Program-made: the position numbers and the translations under genes | Assembly: GCF_000013745.1 (NCBI RefSeq) | Contig: NC_007925.1 | Location: 4,340,001-4,404,000, forward strand | Direction: 5' to 3' | Length of the DNA: 64,000 bases | Origin: Rhodopseudomonas_A palustris_F | GTDB lineage: Bacteria > Pseudomonadota > Alphaproteobacteria > Rhizobiales > Xanthobacteraceae | Shown here: positions 7,221 to 16,626 of the stretch, piece by piece | How the letters are laid out: each line of letters starts with the position of its first letter | Position numbering within the stretch: position 1 is the first letter of the stretch | The notes under the pieces: model-generated | Databases searched by the model: none | What the model was told of the DNA's origin: nothing | Seen by the model: the letters and a program-made list of their open reading frames with translations, nothing else

Positions 7221-10200
7221 GCCGCCGTCCGATCGGCGACCCGGAGCACCGGATAGTGCTCCAGCACTTTGGCCAGCACCGCCGGGCCGGTCGCGTCGAC
7301 CGGCACGAAGAAGCGCAGCTTCCAGGAAATGATCTCGCTGAACAGGCCGTAGGCGCGCAGCCGGTCGCGCATCGCCTCGGAGAAGCCGTTCAGCTCGATC
7401 CGGTTTGCACCCATCACGCGGACACGCCGAAGCTGCAAAGATTCAGCGAGATCAATGATCGTCTTGCCATCGAGCAGTGCCGCAAACGCAGCATCGGGGG
7501 TGATGGTCGATAGACCCACATCGGTCGCGGTCGCCGCCCAGGCGGGTGACACCTTGCGGCCGATGATGCGTTGGCCGGTGTCGGTCTGGAGCCGGTAGAC
7601 ACGCGTCGACTCGTTCGGCAACCGCTTCCAGATCGGCAACAGCAGCCCGGCAACGATGTGGATCTCGCTGCAGGTAAATTCCGGCACATCAGCCACTTCT
7701 GCTTCCCAGGCGCGCGCAAAGAATTCCCGATCGGCTTCCTGCCAATGGGTCTGCGGCATCAAAGCCAGCGGCAACGTCGGATGCTCGATCGGCCGGATCA
7801 GCCGGACCAGGCGTTCCACCTCGCCGTCGTCCAGCATGATGCTACGTGCCGGAACCTGCACCGCGGCACGCCCCGATTGGCTGTTGACCAGAAGACGCGC
7901 GCGCGGATCGGAGAGGCGCTCCAATGCCTCGTCGAGCGTGACCGGCCGGTTACGCTCGCGCTGGGTGATCGTCAGCAGACTGGTCTCAGTCGAGGTGCCG
8001 GGATGGGGGTAGATCGTCTGCCGGCCGGTGACGGCAAAACTCTCGGCGGTCAGAGTTTCCAGGCCGACGTCATAGCTGCCGGAGGCGATCGCGCCCTCGA
8101 CGCGCGCGGTCAGCAATTGCTCGAACGCGGCAAACAGAATGTTCTGCAGATCGATTGTCAGCGCCAACAGCCGATTCAGGAAGGTGGTGATCGGCGGCAG
8201 ATCGTCCTTGATCCCGTTGCTATCAGTCAGCTTCAGCCCGGTGGCGTCCTCGAACGCTTGCAGCGAACAATCCGCAATCTTGCCATTGACCAGCAGCAGA
8301 TACAGTTGCCGCAGGGCGTCGCGGGCATAATGGCTTTCAAGATTGTCCTCGGCGCGGAACAGGCCCTGCCCGCCGGTCTGGCGCTGGCCCTTGGTGATGG
8401 CGCCCAGCGTGTCGAGCCGCCGCGCAATGGTCGAGAGAAAGCGCTTCTCCGCTTTCACATTGGTGGCGATCGGCCGGAACAGCGGCGGCTGCGCCTGATT
8501 GGTACGATTGGTGCGGCCGAGCCCCTGGATCGCCGCATCGGCCTTCCATCCGGCTTCCAACAGATAATGCACCCGCAGGCGCCGGTTACTGGCCGACAGC
8601 TCCGCATGATAGGAGCGCCCGGTACCGCCAGCTTCCGAGAACACCAGGATGCGTTTGAGATCATCCATGAACGCCTGCGCCTCGCCGAGATTGGCGGAGC
8701 CGGCGCGGTTCTCCACGGCAAGGCGACCTGTACCATCGGCGTTGGTCTTGCGGATGATGCGCCGGGAACGTCCTGTCACCTCCGCAACCGTGTCGGTGCC
8801 AAAGCGCTGCACGATCTGATCGAGTGCACCATGCACACCCGGCAGCGAGGCCAGATGTTCGATCAATCGGTCTCGCCGCGCGACCGCGTCCCGGCATTGC
8901 ACCGGTTGGCCATCCCGAAACACCGGCCGAGACGACAGATTGCCTTCGCTGTCGGTGAACGGCTCGTAGAGTTGGGTCGGGAATGAATGAGCCAGATAAT
9001 CGAGCACATATTCTCGCGGCGTGATGTCGACCTGAACATCGCCCCATTCCTCGGTGGGAATTTCCGCAAGCCGGCGCTCCATCAGCGCCTCACCGGTCGA
9101 GACGATCTGAATCACGGCGGCGTGGCCGTCGCTCAGATCCCGTTCGACCGACGCGATCAGCGACGGCACCTTCATCGCGGTGATCAAGTGATTAAAGAAC
9201 CGCTGCTTGGCGGATTCGAATGCGGATCTCGCGGCGGACTTGGCCTGCGCGTTCAGCGTGCCGGTGGTGCCGGTGACGTTGGCCGCCCGTAGCGCGGCAT
9301 CGAGGTTGTTGTGGATGATGCTGAAGCCGCTCGCATAGGCGTCATAGATGCGGATCTGCTCCTCGGTGAGCCGGTGCTCGACCAGTTGGTATTCCACTCC
9401 CTCATAGGACAGCGACCGCGCCGCATAGAGCCCGAGCGCCTTCAGATCGCGGGCCAGCACTTCCATCGCCGCGACACCGCCGGCCTCGATCGCCTCGACG
9501 AATTCCGCGCGGGTGGCGAAAGGAAAGTCGTCGCCGCCCCAGAGCCCGAGGCGCTGCGCATAGGCGAGGTTATGAACCGTGGTGGCACCGGTCGCCGAGA
9601 CGTAAACGATGCGCGCATTGGGCACCGCATGTTGCAATCGGAGACCGGCGCGGCCCTGCTGCGAGGCGGCCTGATCGCCGCGTTCGCCTTTGCCGCCCGC
9701 AGCATTCTGCATCGCGTGAGACTCGTCAAAAATGATCACGCCGTCGAAACCCGCCCCGGCCTCAGAGCCTGCGTCGGCGCCCAACCATTCCACGATCTGT
9801 TTCACCCGCGATATCTTGTCGTCACGAGCGTCGGAGCGCAGCGTGGCGTAGGTCGTAAAAAGGATGCCTTGCGCGAGACGGATCGGGGTGCCCTGGCGAA
9901 AGCGCGACAGCGGTGTCACCAGCAGCCGTTCCTGTCCGAGCGCCGACCAATCACGCTGGGCATCCTCGATCAGCTTGTCGGACTTGCTGATCCAGACCGC
10001 CTTGCGGCGCCCTTTCAGCCAATTGTCGAGCAGGATACCCGCGACCTGCCGGCCCTTGCCGGCGCCGGTGCCGTCGCCAAGCATGAAGCCCAGGCGAAAC
10101 CGCACCGCGGTCTCGGCGTCGTCGCGCGCGGCCGCGACAATGTCGAAAGTCTCGTCAACGCTCCAGGATCCTGCGAGGAACTGTGAATTGGCTTCGCCGG

Positions 10201-11596
10201 CATAGACCACCGTCTCCAGCTGGGCATCCGACAAGACGCCGCGTTCGATGACATCAGCAGGAAGATGCGGACGATAGCTCGGCTTCGGCGGCGCCACCGA
10301 GGCCATCGCCGCCGATTGCACCAGCCTGGTCGGATGAGCCTGCGCGCCGGCAATTCGGATCGACTGCAAGCTGTAGGCTTCATACAGCGCATCGGTGATA
10401 CCGCCGCCCTCGACCGGCTTCCAGTCGACGGTTTGATAGGCGAGTTCGATCCCCTCCGGTTCGTGAGGTTTGGCGGGGAGAGAGAAGGGCCTGGCGACGA
10501 CCGGCTTCCGCGCGCGATCAATACTCGGCACCGATCGGACGATCGAGGAAGTTGTCGGCGTCAGCGCAAGGGGCGGCCGTGGCGGCACGGATTGCGCGAT
10601 CCAGCCGAGCAGCGTGGCTACATCTGGCGCTACGCCCGGAGACTCCGGAAATGCGCGGGGATCCTCGGCGGCCCGTTTGTCGATCACGGTCAACCGGGTG
10701 TCCATGGTTGTGCCATGCCGGGCATAGACCGCGCCGTCGATCGGCGCGGAAAACACCACCTGCCCATGCTGCTGCAGGCTGATAAAGGCGTCACGCCATG
10801 TCGGATTGTCGGGCCCGCAATTGGCACCGGTGATGGCAACCAGGCGGCCGCCAGCCGCCAGCCGCACCAGTGCAGACGAGATATGACGCAACGCTGCATC
10901 GCTCATGCGGCGATCCACATTGGCCACGGCGGAAAATGGCGAGTTCATTAGCACAACGCTCGGCGTGATCCCGGCATGGAGGTGATCGTCGATCTGCGCG
11001 GCGTCGAAGCGGGTCACGGCGAGTTCTGGGAAAAGCAGCGCGAGCAAGCCGGCACGGGTCTCGGCCAACTCGTTCAAAACGAGGGCAGCGCCGGACAATT
11101 CGGCAAGAATAGCGAGCAGCCCAGTTCCGGCCGATGGCTCCAGGACGATGTCCGAGGTGGTGATTGCCGCCGCGGCGGAAGCCGCAAGTCCGAGAGCGAT
11201 CGGTGTACTGAATTGCTGAAGCGCCTCGCTCTCTTCGGACCGTCGCGTGTGGGTGGGAAGGAGGCCCGCAATTTTCACCAGCATCGGCAGCATGGCATCG
11301 GGTGATGCGGCGCGCATCCGCATCGCCGGACCGAATTTGCGCAGGAACAGGACGGTCGCCGCTTCGCAAGCGTCGTAGGCAGACTTCCAGTCCCAAGCGC
11401 CGTCGGCGTCAGAACCGGAATAGGCCGTCTCCATCGCGACGCGCAGGCCCGCGGCGTCAATGCGGTGGCCACGCTTGAGTTGCGGAAGGATCAAGCGTGC
11501 AGCGGCAATGATTCGGACGGCGGCATCGCCACTGTCTAGCGACGTGGAAGATCGTACGGTCGCGGCCAGGACCGTGGAGGAAGAAGATGGGGTCAT
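7217..11596 (-). CDS. Strawberry-notch-like helicase/methylase
   Basis: A giant protein of about 1459 residues. The N-terminal part carries a methyltransferase-like fold (VLEPSAGTGLLAILAELSG, VLMNSPF) but the NPPY-type motif is NSPF, so methylation is uncertain. The middle has an SF2 motor with Walker A GDGTGAGKGRQVAGIL and DEAH-type IIFDESHAMQN, followed by a strawberry-notch C-terminal domain (FSEAGGTGRSYHAEL, QGLGRTNRTNQAQPP). Such genes are a hallmark of alphaproteobacterial ICEs and megaplasmids; they are proposed to protect or process transferred DNA. The start is ATG 11596 or the adjoining GTG 11599. The toprim gene overlaps its end. Confidence 0.88.
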   Translation of the reverse strand: MTPSSSSTVLAATVRSSTSLDSGDAAVRIIAAARLILPQLKRGHRIDAAGLRVAMETAYSGSDADGAWDWKSAYDACEAATVLFLRKFGPAMRMRAASPDAMLPMLVKIAGLLPTHTRRSEESEALQQFSTPIALGLAASAAAAITTSDIVLEPSAGTGLLAILAELSGAALVLNELAETRAGLLALLFPELAVTRFDAAQIDDHLHAGITPSVVLMNSPFSAVANVDRRMSDAALRHISSALVRLAAGGRLVAITGANCGPDNPTWRDAFISLQQHGQVVFSAPIDGAVYARHGTTMDTRLTVIDKRAAEDPRAFPESPGVAPDVATLLGWIAQSVPPRPPLALTPTTSSIVRSVPSIDRARKPVVARPFSLPAKPHEPEGIELAYQTVDWKPVEGGGITDALYEAYSLQSIRIAGAQAHPTRLVQSAAMASVAPPKPSYRPHLPADVIERGVLSDAQLETVVYAGEANSQFLAGSWSVDETFDIVAAARDDAETAVRFRLGFMLGDGTGAGKGRQVAGILLDNWLKGRRKAVWISKSDKLIEDAQRDWSALGQERLLVTPLSRFRQGTPIRLAQGILFTTYATLRSDARDDKISRVKQIVEWLGADAGSEAGAGFDGVIIFDESHAMQNAAGGKGERGDQAASQQGRAGLRLQHAVPNARIVYVSATGATTVHNLAYAQRLGLWGGDDFPFATRAEFVEAIEAGGVAAMEVLARDLKALGLYAARSLSYEGVEYQLVEHRLTEEQIRIYDAYASGFSIIHNNLDAALRAANVTGTTGTLNAQAKSAARSAFESAKQRFFNHLITAMKVPSLIASVERDLSDGHAAVIQIVSTGEALMERRLAEIPTEEWGDVQVDITPREYVLDYLAHSFPTQLYEPFTDSEGNLSSRPVFRDGQPVQCRDAVARRDRLIEHLASLPGVHGALDQIVQRFGTDTVAEVTGRSRRIIRKTNADGTGRLAVENRAGSANLGEAQAFMDDLKRILVFSEAGGTGRSYHAELSASNRRLRVHYLLEAGWKADAAIQGLGRTNRTNQAQPPLFRPIATNVKAEKRFLSTIARRLDTLGAITKGQRQTGGQGLFRAEDNLESHYARDALRQLYLLLVNGKIADCSLQAFEDATGLKLTDSNGIKDDLPPITTFLNRLLALTIDLQNILFAAFEQLLTARVEGAIASGSYDVGLETLTAESFAVTGRQTIYPHPGTSTETSLLTITQRERNRPVTLDEALERLSDPRARLLVNSQSGRAAVQVPARSIMLDDGEVERLVRLIRPIEHPTLPLALMPQTHWQEADREFFARAWEAEVADVPEFTCSEIHIVAGLLLPIWKRLPNESTRVYRLQTDTGQRIIGRKVSPAWAATATDVGLSTITPDAAFAALLDGKTIIDLAESLQLRRVRVMGANRIELNGFSEAMRDRLRAYGLFSEIISWKLRFFVPVDATGPAVLAKVLEHYPVLRVADRTAA

Positions 11597-11607
11597 CACA
11601 AGAGCCT

Positions 11608-11673
11608 CGGGAGAGCGAAAGCGGGTCGAGCCGTGGCGCGCTCTCTCAGCCCCGCCGGCTCAAACCCCTCCCG
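11608..11673 (-). promoter_or_regulatory. Hairpin leader upstream of the helicase/methylase (type L, weak member)
   Basis: A nested stem just upstream of the start. The outer arms are CGGGAG (11608-11613) and CTCCCG (11668-11673). The inner arms are GGGTCGAGCCG (11623-11633) and CGGCTCAAACCC (11656-11667). In the sense direction the loop has a purine tract (GAGAGAG). It resembles in shape and position the leaders at 13887-13928 and 14962-15007, but its sequence similarity is weaker. Confidence 0.45.
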
Positions 11674-11760
11674 GCCGGCCTCTCACTCTCGCCAACGCCG
11701 CAGCTGGCTGCGGATGGCAAGGGAAAGGCGGAGCAGCTTTCGCCGCCCCGCCCTCGTCGA

Positions 11761-13872
11761 TCATTCCGCCGCGATCACGCGAGGCTGATCTTCATCGGCC
11801 TCGGCCTGTTCCTCGTCGTCATCGGCGAGGAAGTCAGGCAAGGCCTCGGCTTCGCCGGTCACGGCAGCAGCTTCGGCGTCGGGCAGCCGAAGCGGTTCGG
11901 GCAGCCAGGCCGATCCCTCCAACAGCCGCTCGGCCTCGCGGGCCATGTCGCCCTTCTTGAGGTGGTCGATCAGTTGCGCCGATGATTCACCCTTGGCCTC
12001 GCGCACCGCTTCGAGAATCCTGGGCTTGGTGACCCGACCGAGATAGTTATCGACGCCCGTGGTCCAGCCCGCCGCCACCATGTCGAGGCCGACGGTACGT
12101 GCCAGCACATCGGCATGATCGAGTCTGCGACGAACGCCGTGCGCGGAGACGCGGCCGTCATTGAAGCGATTGGCCGGCTCGTAGAGCGCGTTCACCCCGA
12201 ACGAGGCGCAATGCGCAAACAGCGATGACTGCTCGGCCGTGTCCAGCGCGGTCAGCATATTCCAGAGGTCGCCCTCGTCTCGCGGCAAACGAGCCTTCCA
12301 TCCATCATGGCGCGCCTCGATCGCCTTGGCCGACACGCTGTCGTTGAGACCCGGGGCCTGCACCGGCAGAGTCGGTGTGCGAACCGCGATTTCCAGACAA
12401 CTGCTCGATGACGCGAAGCGATAGAATGTCGCCAGCACGAAGTTGTGCAATACTGCAGAGAAGGCGATGGCCGGATCATTCGCCAGTGCGTTGCGCAGCG
12501 CCAGCGTCCGATGCGCGGTCAGTTCGGTGATCAGCCGATCCGGCAACGGCTTGATGACGTCGTCCTCGTCATCGTCTGACTCCGCGGGACCACCGCCGAC
12601 GGTGATGACGGCGCGCTGGACCACAGGTTGATTCTGCTCGCCATCAAGGGTTCCGCCGTGAGCAGCGGATTCCACCTCCGGGTCAACATTCACAGGCGCT
12701 TCGTCTTCCGGCCGCACATAGCCGCGATCGACCGACAATGCGCCTTCGCCATCGATGCTGATGAAAACCCCGGCACGTGCGATGTCGGCCGGATCGTAGA
12801 TTACCGGGCGCGTCTCGAAGGCCGACAGCGCCATCTCGATCTCACCAAGCCGTTGGTCGACTTCGTCAGGCAGTTCGTCGGCTTCGGCACAGTCCGCCTC
12901 CAGCTTGGCCTGTTCGGCGTTCAACGCGCCGATCGCTGTCTGCTCGTCCTCGCTCAACTCGGTCGTCACCCCGTCCAGTTCGCGCAGATTGTTGGTGTGG
13001 CCATACGGGAAATCGACCGCCACCGAAATCCACCTCCAACCTTCCGCCGCGATGGTCTCGGCCTCCACCTTTAGCTTCTCGGTGACGAGGCGATCCAGCA
13101 GCGCCACATCCTGCAGCCAGCCGCCATCGTCATGTTCGAAAAGGTCGCGCAGGACTGTTCCGCCGGATTGCTGATAGGCATCCAGACCGATGAACTGGGC
13201 GCGTCGATCGGAGGCGCGGACGCTGTTCTCGGTCAGCATCCGGCGAATTTGATAAGGCTGATCGAGCTGGGAGCGGCTGACATTGTCCCAGACCTGCTCC
13301 TGGCGGGCCTGGTCGGCGGTGACGGAGAACGCCATCAACTGCTCCAGCGTCATGCCGTCATCGGCATAGACCTCGTGCAACTTCGGCGACACCGACGCAA
13401 GACGCAGGCGCTGTTTGACGATCGCGGGCGACACAAAGTGCCGGGCGGCGATGTCCTCCTCGCTCATGCCGCCTTCGTGCAGGGTCTTGAACGCGCGGAA
13501 CTGGTCGAGCGGATGCAACCCGACCCGCTCGTCATTCTCGGCAAGCGAGTCGTCCTCGGCGATGCCGTCATCCCGAACCACGCATGGCACGGGTTGCGTC
13601 TTCGCCATCCGCTTCTGCTTCACCAGGAGTTCGAGGGCGCGGTAGCGCCGCCCGCCGGCCGGCACCTCGAACATCCCGGTCTCCTGCCCGTCGGCGTCGA
13701 TTACCGCGCGGACGCTCAGACTTTGCAGCAGGGTGCGCAGCGCAATGCTCTCCGCCAACTGCTCGATCGAGACGCCGGCCTTGATCAGGCGGACGTTGGA
13801 CTGGCTCAGGACCAGCTTGTTGAAGGGAATGTCGCGGGATGGGCTGAGCTTGATCTTATGAACTGATGCCAT
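11761..13872 (-). CDS. ParB/RepB-like DNA-binding protein
   Basis: A 703-residue protein. Residues 1-100 form the ParB N-terminal domain (IPFNKLVLSQSNVRLIKAGVSIEQLAESI), with FEVPAGGRRYRALELL at the position of the GERRxRA CTP-binding motif. Residues 135-175 contain the helix-turn-helix (MSEEDIAARHFVSPAIVKQRLRLASVSPKL). The long remainder has acidic, low-complexity stretches and a C-terminal domain of unknown role; it is far longer than chromosomal ParB (about 300). Such proteins occur in the ICE core with the strawberry-notch helicase. ATG 13872 has GGGGAGA upstream. No ParA partner is adjacent. Confidence 0.85.
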   Translation of the reverse strand: MASVHKIKLSPSRDIPFNKLVLSQSNVRLIKAGVSIEQLAESIALRTLLQSLSVRAVIDADGQETGMFEVPAGGRRYRALELLVKQKRMAKTQPVPCVVRDDGIAEDDSLAENDERVGLHPLDQFRAFKTLHEGGMSEEDIAARHFVSPAIVKQRLRLASVSPKLHEVYADDGMTLEQLMAFSVTADQARQEQVWDNVSRSQLDQPYQIRRMLTENSVRASDRRAQFIGLDAYQQSGGTVLRDLFEHDDGGWLQDVALLDRLVTEKLKVEAETIAAEGWRWISVAVDFPYGHTNNLRELDGVTTELSEDEQTAIGALNAEQAKLEADCAEADELPDEVDQRLGEIEMALSAFETRPVIYDPADIARAGVFISIDGEGALSVDRGYVRPEDEAPVNVDPEVESAAHGGTLDGEQNQPVVQRAVITVGGGPAESDDDEDDVIKPLPDRLITELTAHRTLALRNALANDPAIAFSAVLHNFVLATFYRFASSSSCLEIAVRTPTLPVQAPGLNDSVSAKAIEARHDGWKARLPRDEGDLWNMLTALDTAEQSSLFAHCASFGVNALYEPANRFNDGRVSAHGVRRRLDHADVLARTVGLDMVAAGWTTGVDNYLGRVTKPRILEAVREAKGESSAQLIDHLKKGDMAREAERLLEGSAWLPEPLRLPDAEAAAVTGEAEALPDFLADDDEEQAEADEDQPRVIAAE

Positions 13873-13886
13873 ATCGGTTTCTCCCC

Positions 13887-13928
13887 GACGGGCGGCCAAG
13901 AGACTTTCCCTCGACCTGCAAACCCGTC
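13887..13928 (-). promoter_or_regulatory. Hairpin leader upstream of the ParB-like gene (type L)
   Basis: A stem GACGGG (13887-13892) with CCCGTC (13923-13928). In the sense direction it reads GACGGGTTTGCAGGTCGAGG, then a purine tract, then CCGCCCGTC and the ribosome site GGGGAGAA. Almost the same order of blocks lies before ardC at 14962-15007. The stem ends only a few bases from the Shine-Dalgarno sequence, a good position to control translation. Confidence 0.6.
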
Positions 13929-14000
13929 ACGGGAATCCCGGCCCTCCTCTACCTCTCCGAGGCCTACCGCGCACGCAGGCAGCAGCAACCGGTGACGGCA

Positions 14001-14951
14001 TCACGCCGCTTCCTCGCGCCCCTCGGCGCCGGCGTCGATCACCTGCGGTGCAAAGGCCAGCAGGAAATCGGCGGCCTTCGACGCTGCACTCGCCGCCCTC
14101 ACCACGGCACGGTTGTCCTCGCGCAGCACCTCCAGCCAGGAGCCGATGTAATCGGCGTGGCGCACGGTCGGCACGATGCCGAGCGAGGCGCAAACGAAGG
14201 CACCAGCCATTTCTGCGACTAGTTCCTCGCGCGCGTAGGATTTCGAGCCGTGCGAGCCGGAATGATCGCGGTTGAGACGGGAGGCGTGGCCGGTCCAATG
14301 CCCAAGCTCATGAAACGCAGTGCGGTGCCAATTGATCGGCTCGAAGTAAGCCGCAGGTGGTGGCACCTGCACAAAATCGCCGGCCGTGTTGTAGTAAGCA
14401 CGCGAACCGCCGATCCGGAAGTCGGCACCGGTCGCGGCAATCAAAGCCTCGGCTTGCGGCTCGATCTGTCCGGGCGGGGGCGGAATAACTGCGGAGGCAA
14501 CGTCTTTGGGGAGGCCCTCGCACTGGTCGGTGTTGAAGACGGTGAACCGCTTTAGAAACGGGATCGCACCGGGGTCTTCGCCGGTCTCAGCGGCGCGCCG
14601 CCGTTCGTCCTCGGGGGTGAATCGATCGGCAAAGACCACGGTCGTACCCCGTTCGCCCTTCCTGACATGACCGCCAAGGCCCAACGCTTGCCGGAAGGTG
14701 AGCCAGTTCTGGCCGGCAAAGCCCTGCTCGATCACGGCGCCCCAAAGGATCAGGATATTGATCCCGGAATATCGACGCTGTGTGGAAGCGTTGCGCGGCA
14801 TTGCGATCGTCGCATTCGCCGCTGCCGTCCCCCATGGCTGTACCCATGGCACGCGGCCGGCCTGCAGCTCGGCGATGATCTTGTCGGTGATTTCGGCATA
14901 GAGGTTGGCGCGGCCTGCGCCGGCGCGCGCATGCGAGATCTCTCTGGACAT
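14001..14951 (-). CDS. ardC: ArdC-family antirestriction protein (DUF1738, zincin)
   Basis: A 316-residue protein. Residues 15-150 form the ssDNA-binding N-terminal domain (YAEITDKIIAELQAGRVPWVQPW, RRYSGINILILW, WLTFRQALGLGGHVRKGERGTTVVF). The C-terminal zincin-like domain carries H214-E-L-G-H218 in AFHELGHWTGH, and the third ligand is probably the E of ELVAEMAGAF. ArdC proteins shield incoming conjugated DNA from host restriction. The gene lies upstream of the ParB-like and helicase genes on the same strand, and all three have structured leaders. Length and motifs are normal for the family. Confidence 0.92.
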   Translation of the reverse strand: MSREISHARAGAGRANLYAEITDKIIAELQAGRVPWVQPWGTAAANATIAMPRNASTQRRYSGINILILWGAVIEQGFAGQNWLTFRQALGLGGHVRKGERGTTVVFADRFTPEDERRRAAETGEDPGAIPFLKRFTVFNTDQCEGLPKDVASAVIPPPPGQIEPQAEALIAATGADFRIGGSRAYYNTAGDFVQVPPPAAYFEPINWHRTAFHELGHWTGHASRLNRDHSGSHGSKSYAREELVAEMAGAFVCASLGIVPTVRHADYIGSWLEVLREDNRAVVRAASAASKAADFLLAFAPQVIDAGAEGREEAA

Positions 14952-14961
14952 CGCGGTTCTC

Positions 14962-15007
14962 CGCGACGGGCGCCGGAAGCCTCTCTCCCGACCCTCAACC
15001 CGTCGCG
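14962..15007 (-). promoter_or_regulatory. Hairpin leader upstream of ardC (type L)
   Basis: A perfect 9-bp stem, CGCGACGGG (14962-14970) with CCCGTCGCG (14999-15007). In the sense direction it gives GACGGGTTGAGGGTCGGG, then GAGAGAGGCTTCCGGCGCCCGTC, then GGAGAA and ATG. The blocks GACGGGTT, GGTCG, purines, CCGGCGCCCGTC and GGAGAA recur in the ParB leader, so this is a shared leader RNA element rather than chance. Confidence 0.65.
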
Positions 15008-15412
15008 GCCAGCCCAGTCCGCACTCTCACTCTCGGACGCGGCGGGGCCGCACACGATGCCGGAGATGGCTCCGGCGTCGCACCCGACACCTTTTGCGTC
15101 AGGGATGGACGCCCGCAGGGTGAAGACCGGCGGCTCGCGGGGCTTCAGCGCAGCCGACAGCCCGGCCCGCAGGGCGACGCCACATCGATCCGTCTCGACG
15201 CGCGAGAGCGCCTAGCGCCAGCGGCGTTTCCCGAAGTCCTGATTTTAGGGGACGGACCGCATATGGCGGCAATCTCGCGAATCAAAAGGAGCCATCACTG
15301 CAACGCAGATGACGAAGTCGCAGTTGATCGAACAGACTGCGACGAACACCGAACTGGCCAAGACGAAGACGCGATCCAATATCGACCCATGCGAGATCAC
15401 CGAGACCGGTAC
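15008..15412. other. 405 bp without a convincing gene
   Basis: No frame combines a ribosome site with a protein-like composition. The sequence changes from GC-rich (15008-15220) to more mixed composition after 15230. It probably holds the promoter of the ardC block on the minus strand. Confidence 0.4.
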
Positions 15413-15697
15413 CTAGATCAGCATGGACATCGGCCCATGTCGACCGATCAGTTGTCTGATAATTCCAAATGCCTCGTCGTGATGGACGATAAACCGGCCC
15501 GGAACGCGGTTATCACCGGGCTCGAGCCCACATTGACCTTCGAGGAAAGCGCGGAGACGTTCGCAGCTCAACGCCTGGAGTATGGACGGCTGGCGTTGCC
15601 TTCCACAATCGACATTGGAAAACTGATCCAAGAAGAGATCGAGTTCGATATCGGCCACATTGTAGCGGCGATCAACACCGTACAGTGCAGCACTCAT
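15413..15697 (-). CDS. Hypothetical protein, 94 residues
   Basis: Starts at ATG 15697 with an excellent GGGGGGA site, 16 bp after the stop of the next gene upstream, so the pair is probably one operon. The protein begins MSAALYGVDRRYNVADIELDLFLDQFSNVDCG. I recognise no domain or membrane segment. An opposing plus-strand frame (15263-15901) is less protein-like and lacks a ribosome site. It may be an ICE accessory gene. Confidence 0.5.
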   Translation of the reverse strand: MSAALYGVDRRYNVADIELDLFLDQFSNVDCGRQRQPSILQALSCERLRAFLEGQCGLEPGDNRVPGRFIVHHDEAFGIIRQLIGRHGPMSMLI

Positions 15698-15713
15698 TGC
15701 TCGTCCCCCCGAA

Positions 15714-16385
15714 CTAGGCCGCCATCTTCTGCGCGGGCGGCACGGTCAGCATTGTATAGAACTCATCGGCGATATCTCTGGCGACATCGGGTAAAAGGTG
15801 ATCGACGAAGCCAACGAAGGAGCTGCCCTCGAACATTGCCTTGCCCGATCTATGACGAGTTAGCGCCTGAAACCGGGCAAACATCTTTCGGACGAGGTTA
15901 GCACCTTGATCTTCGCCAAGATGCGTGTCGTGCTTCGGATCTCGTGAAATGCAATCCCAATTCAGCCTTACGTATTTGGCGCGGGTCTCGATATAGATAT
16001 CGGGAATGTCGCGCCGCTGGCATTCCCGGAACCAGCGGTAGTTTGCGACCCGGTCTCCATTCTTGTACTCCGCCCATGGGCGCAATGGCATCGCCGGCGA
16101 GCGCGCAATGGCGATCAAAGAACTTGGATCGACAGTGTGATAGCCGAGCTCCTGTAGGCGCGTTGAGAATCTGGCCAGGTCGATGAAGCCAACAGTACAA
16201 CGCGCCATCTCATCGCGTTTGAGGGTAGCCAGCAATGAGGCATAAGTCCGAAAGCAAAGACCGGCGGCCAGCGCTTCGGCGCGGTGCGTTGCCTTTACAT
16301 GCGGAAAAACGCTCCGCAGGGCTGATTTCGTATATTCGATATTGACAGATGTCAGTAGCAGCAGGGCCACGGTGATCGCTCCCAA
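15714..16385 (-). CDS. Hypothetical protein, about 223 residues
   Basis: The N terminus has a short hydrophobic run (ITVALLLLTSVNIEY) that may be part of the protein or an over-called start; later starts are possible. The body is soluble: SALRSVFPHVKATHRAEALAAGLCFRTYASLLATL, then a helical and charged C-terminal half with FEGSSFVGFVDHLLPDVARDIADEFYTML. The phrase THRAEALAAGLCFRTYASLLA resembles a DNA-binding helical repeat, but I cannot assign a family. It lies at the junction between the ICE core and the defence cargo, upstream of the 94-residue gene. Confidence 0.55.
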   Translation of the reverse strand: MGAITVALLLLTSVNIEYTKSALRSVFPHVKATHRAEALAAGLCFRTYASLLATLKRDEMARCTVGFIDLARFSTRLQELGYHTVDPSSLIAIARSPAMPLRPWAEYKNGDRVANYRWFRECQRRDIPDIYIETRAKYVRLNWDCISRDPKHDTHLGEDQGANLVRKMFARFQALTRHRSGKAMFEGSSFVGFVDHLLPDVARDIADEFYTMLTVPPAQKMAA

Positions 16386-16626
16386 TCCAAGACCGCCAAT
16401 CGCCGATTATCTGACGATCCGAAGGAACGGATCACGAATAATGCTGCAACCTGCTCTCTTTGACCCGGCGACAAGTCTGGTGGAGTGACCCCTGTTGAAG
16501 CTAAGTGATTCGCTTTAACCTCGACAAGGCCGTTGGGTGTTCGATGGGGCGGATAAGCGAGAACGCAACCAGGTGAGGTCTTCTGCCAGCAGCAGCTCTG
16601 TACAGTTATACGCCCCTATTCGGCAG

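Noticed and set aside
15263..15901. Plus-strand gene
   Set aside because: No ribosome site, poor composition, and it lies opposite two minus-strand genes with better signals.
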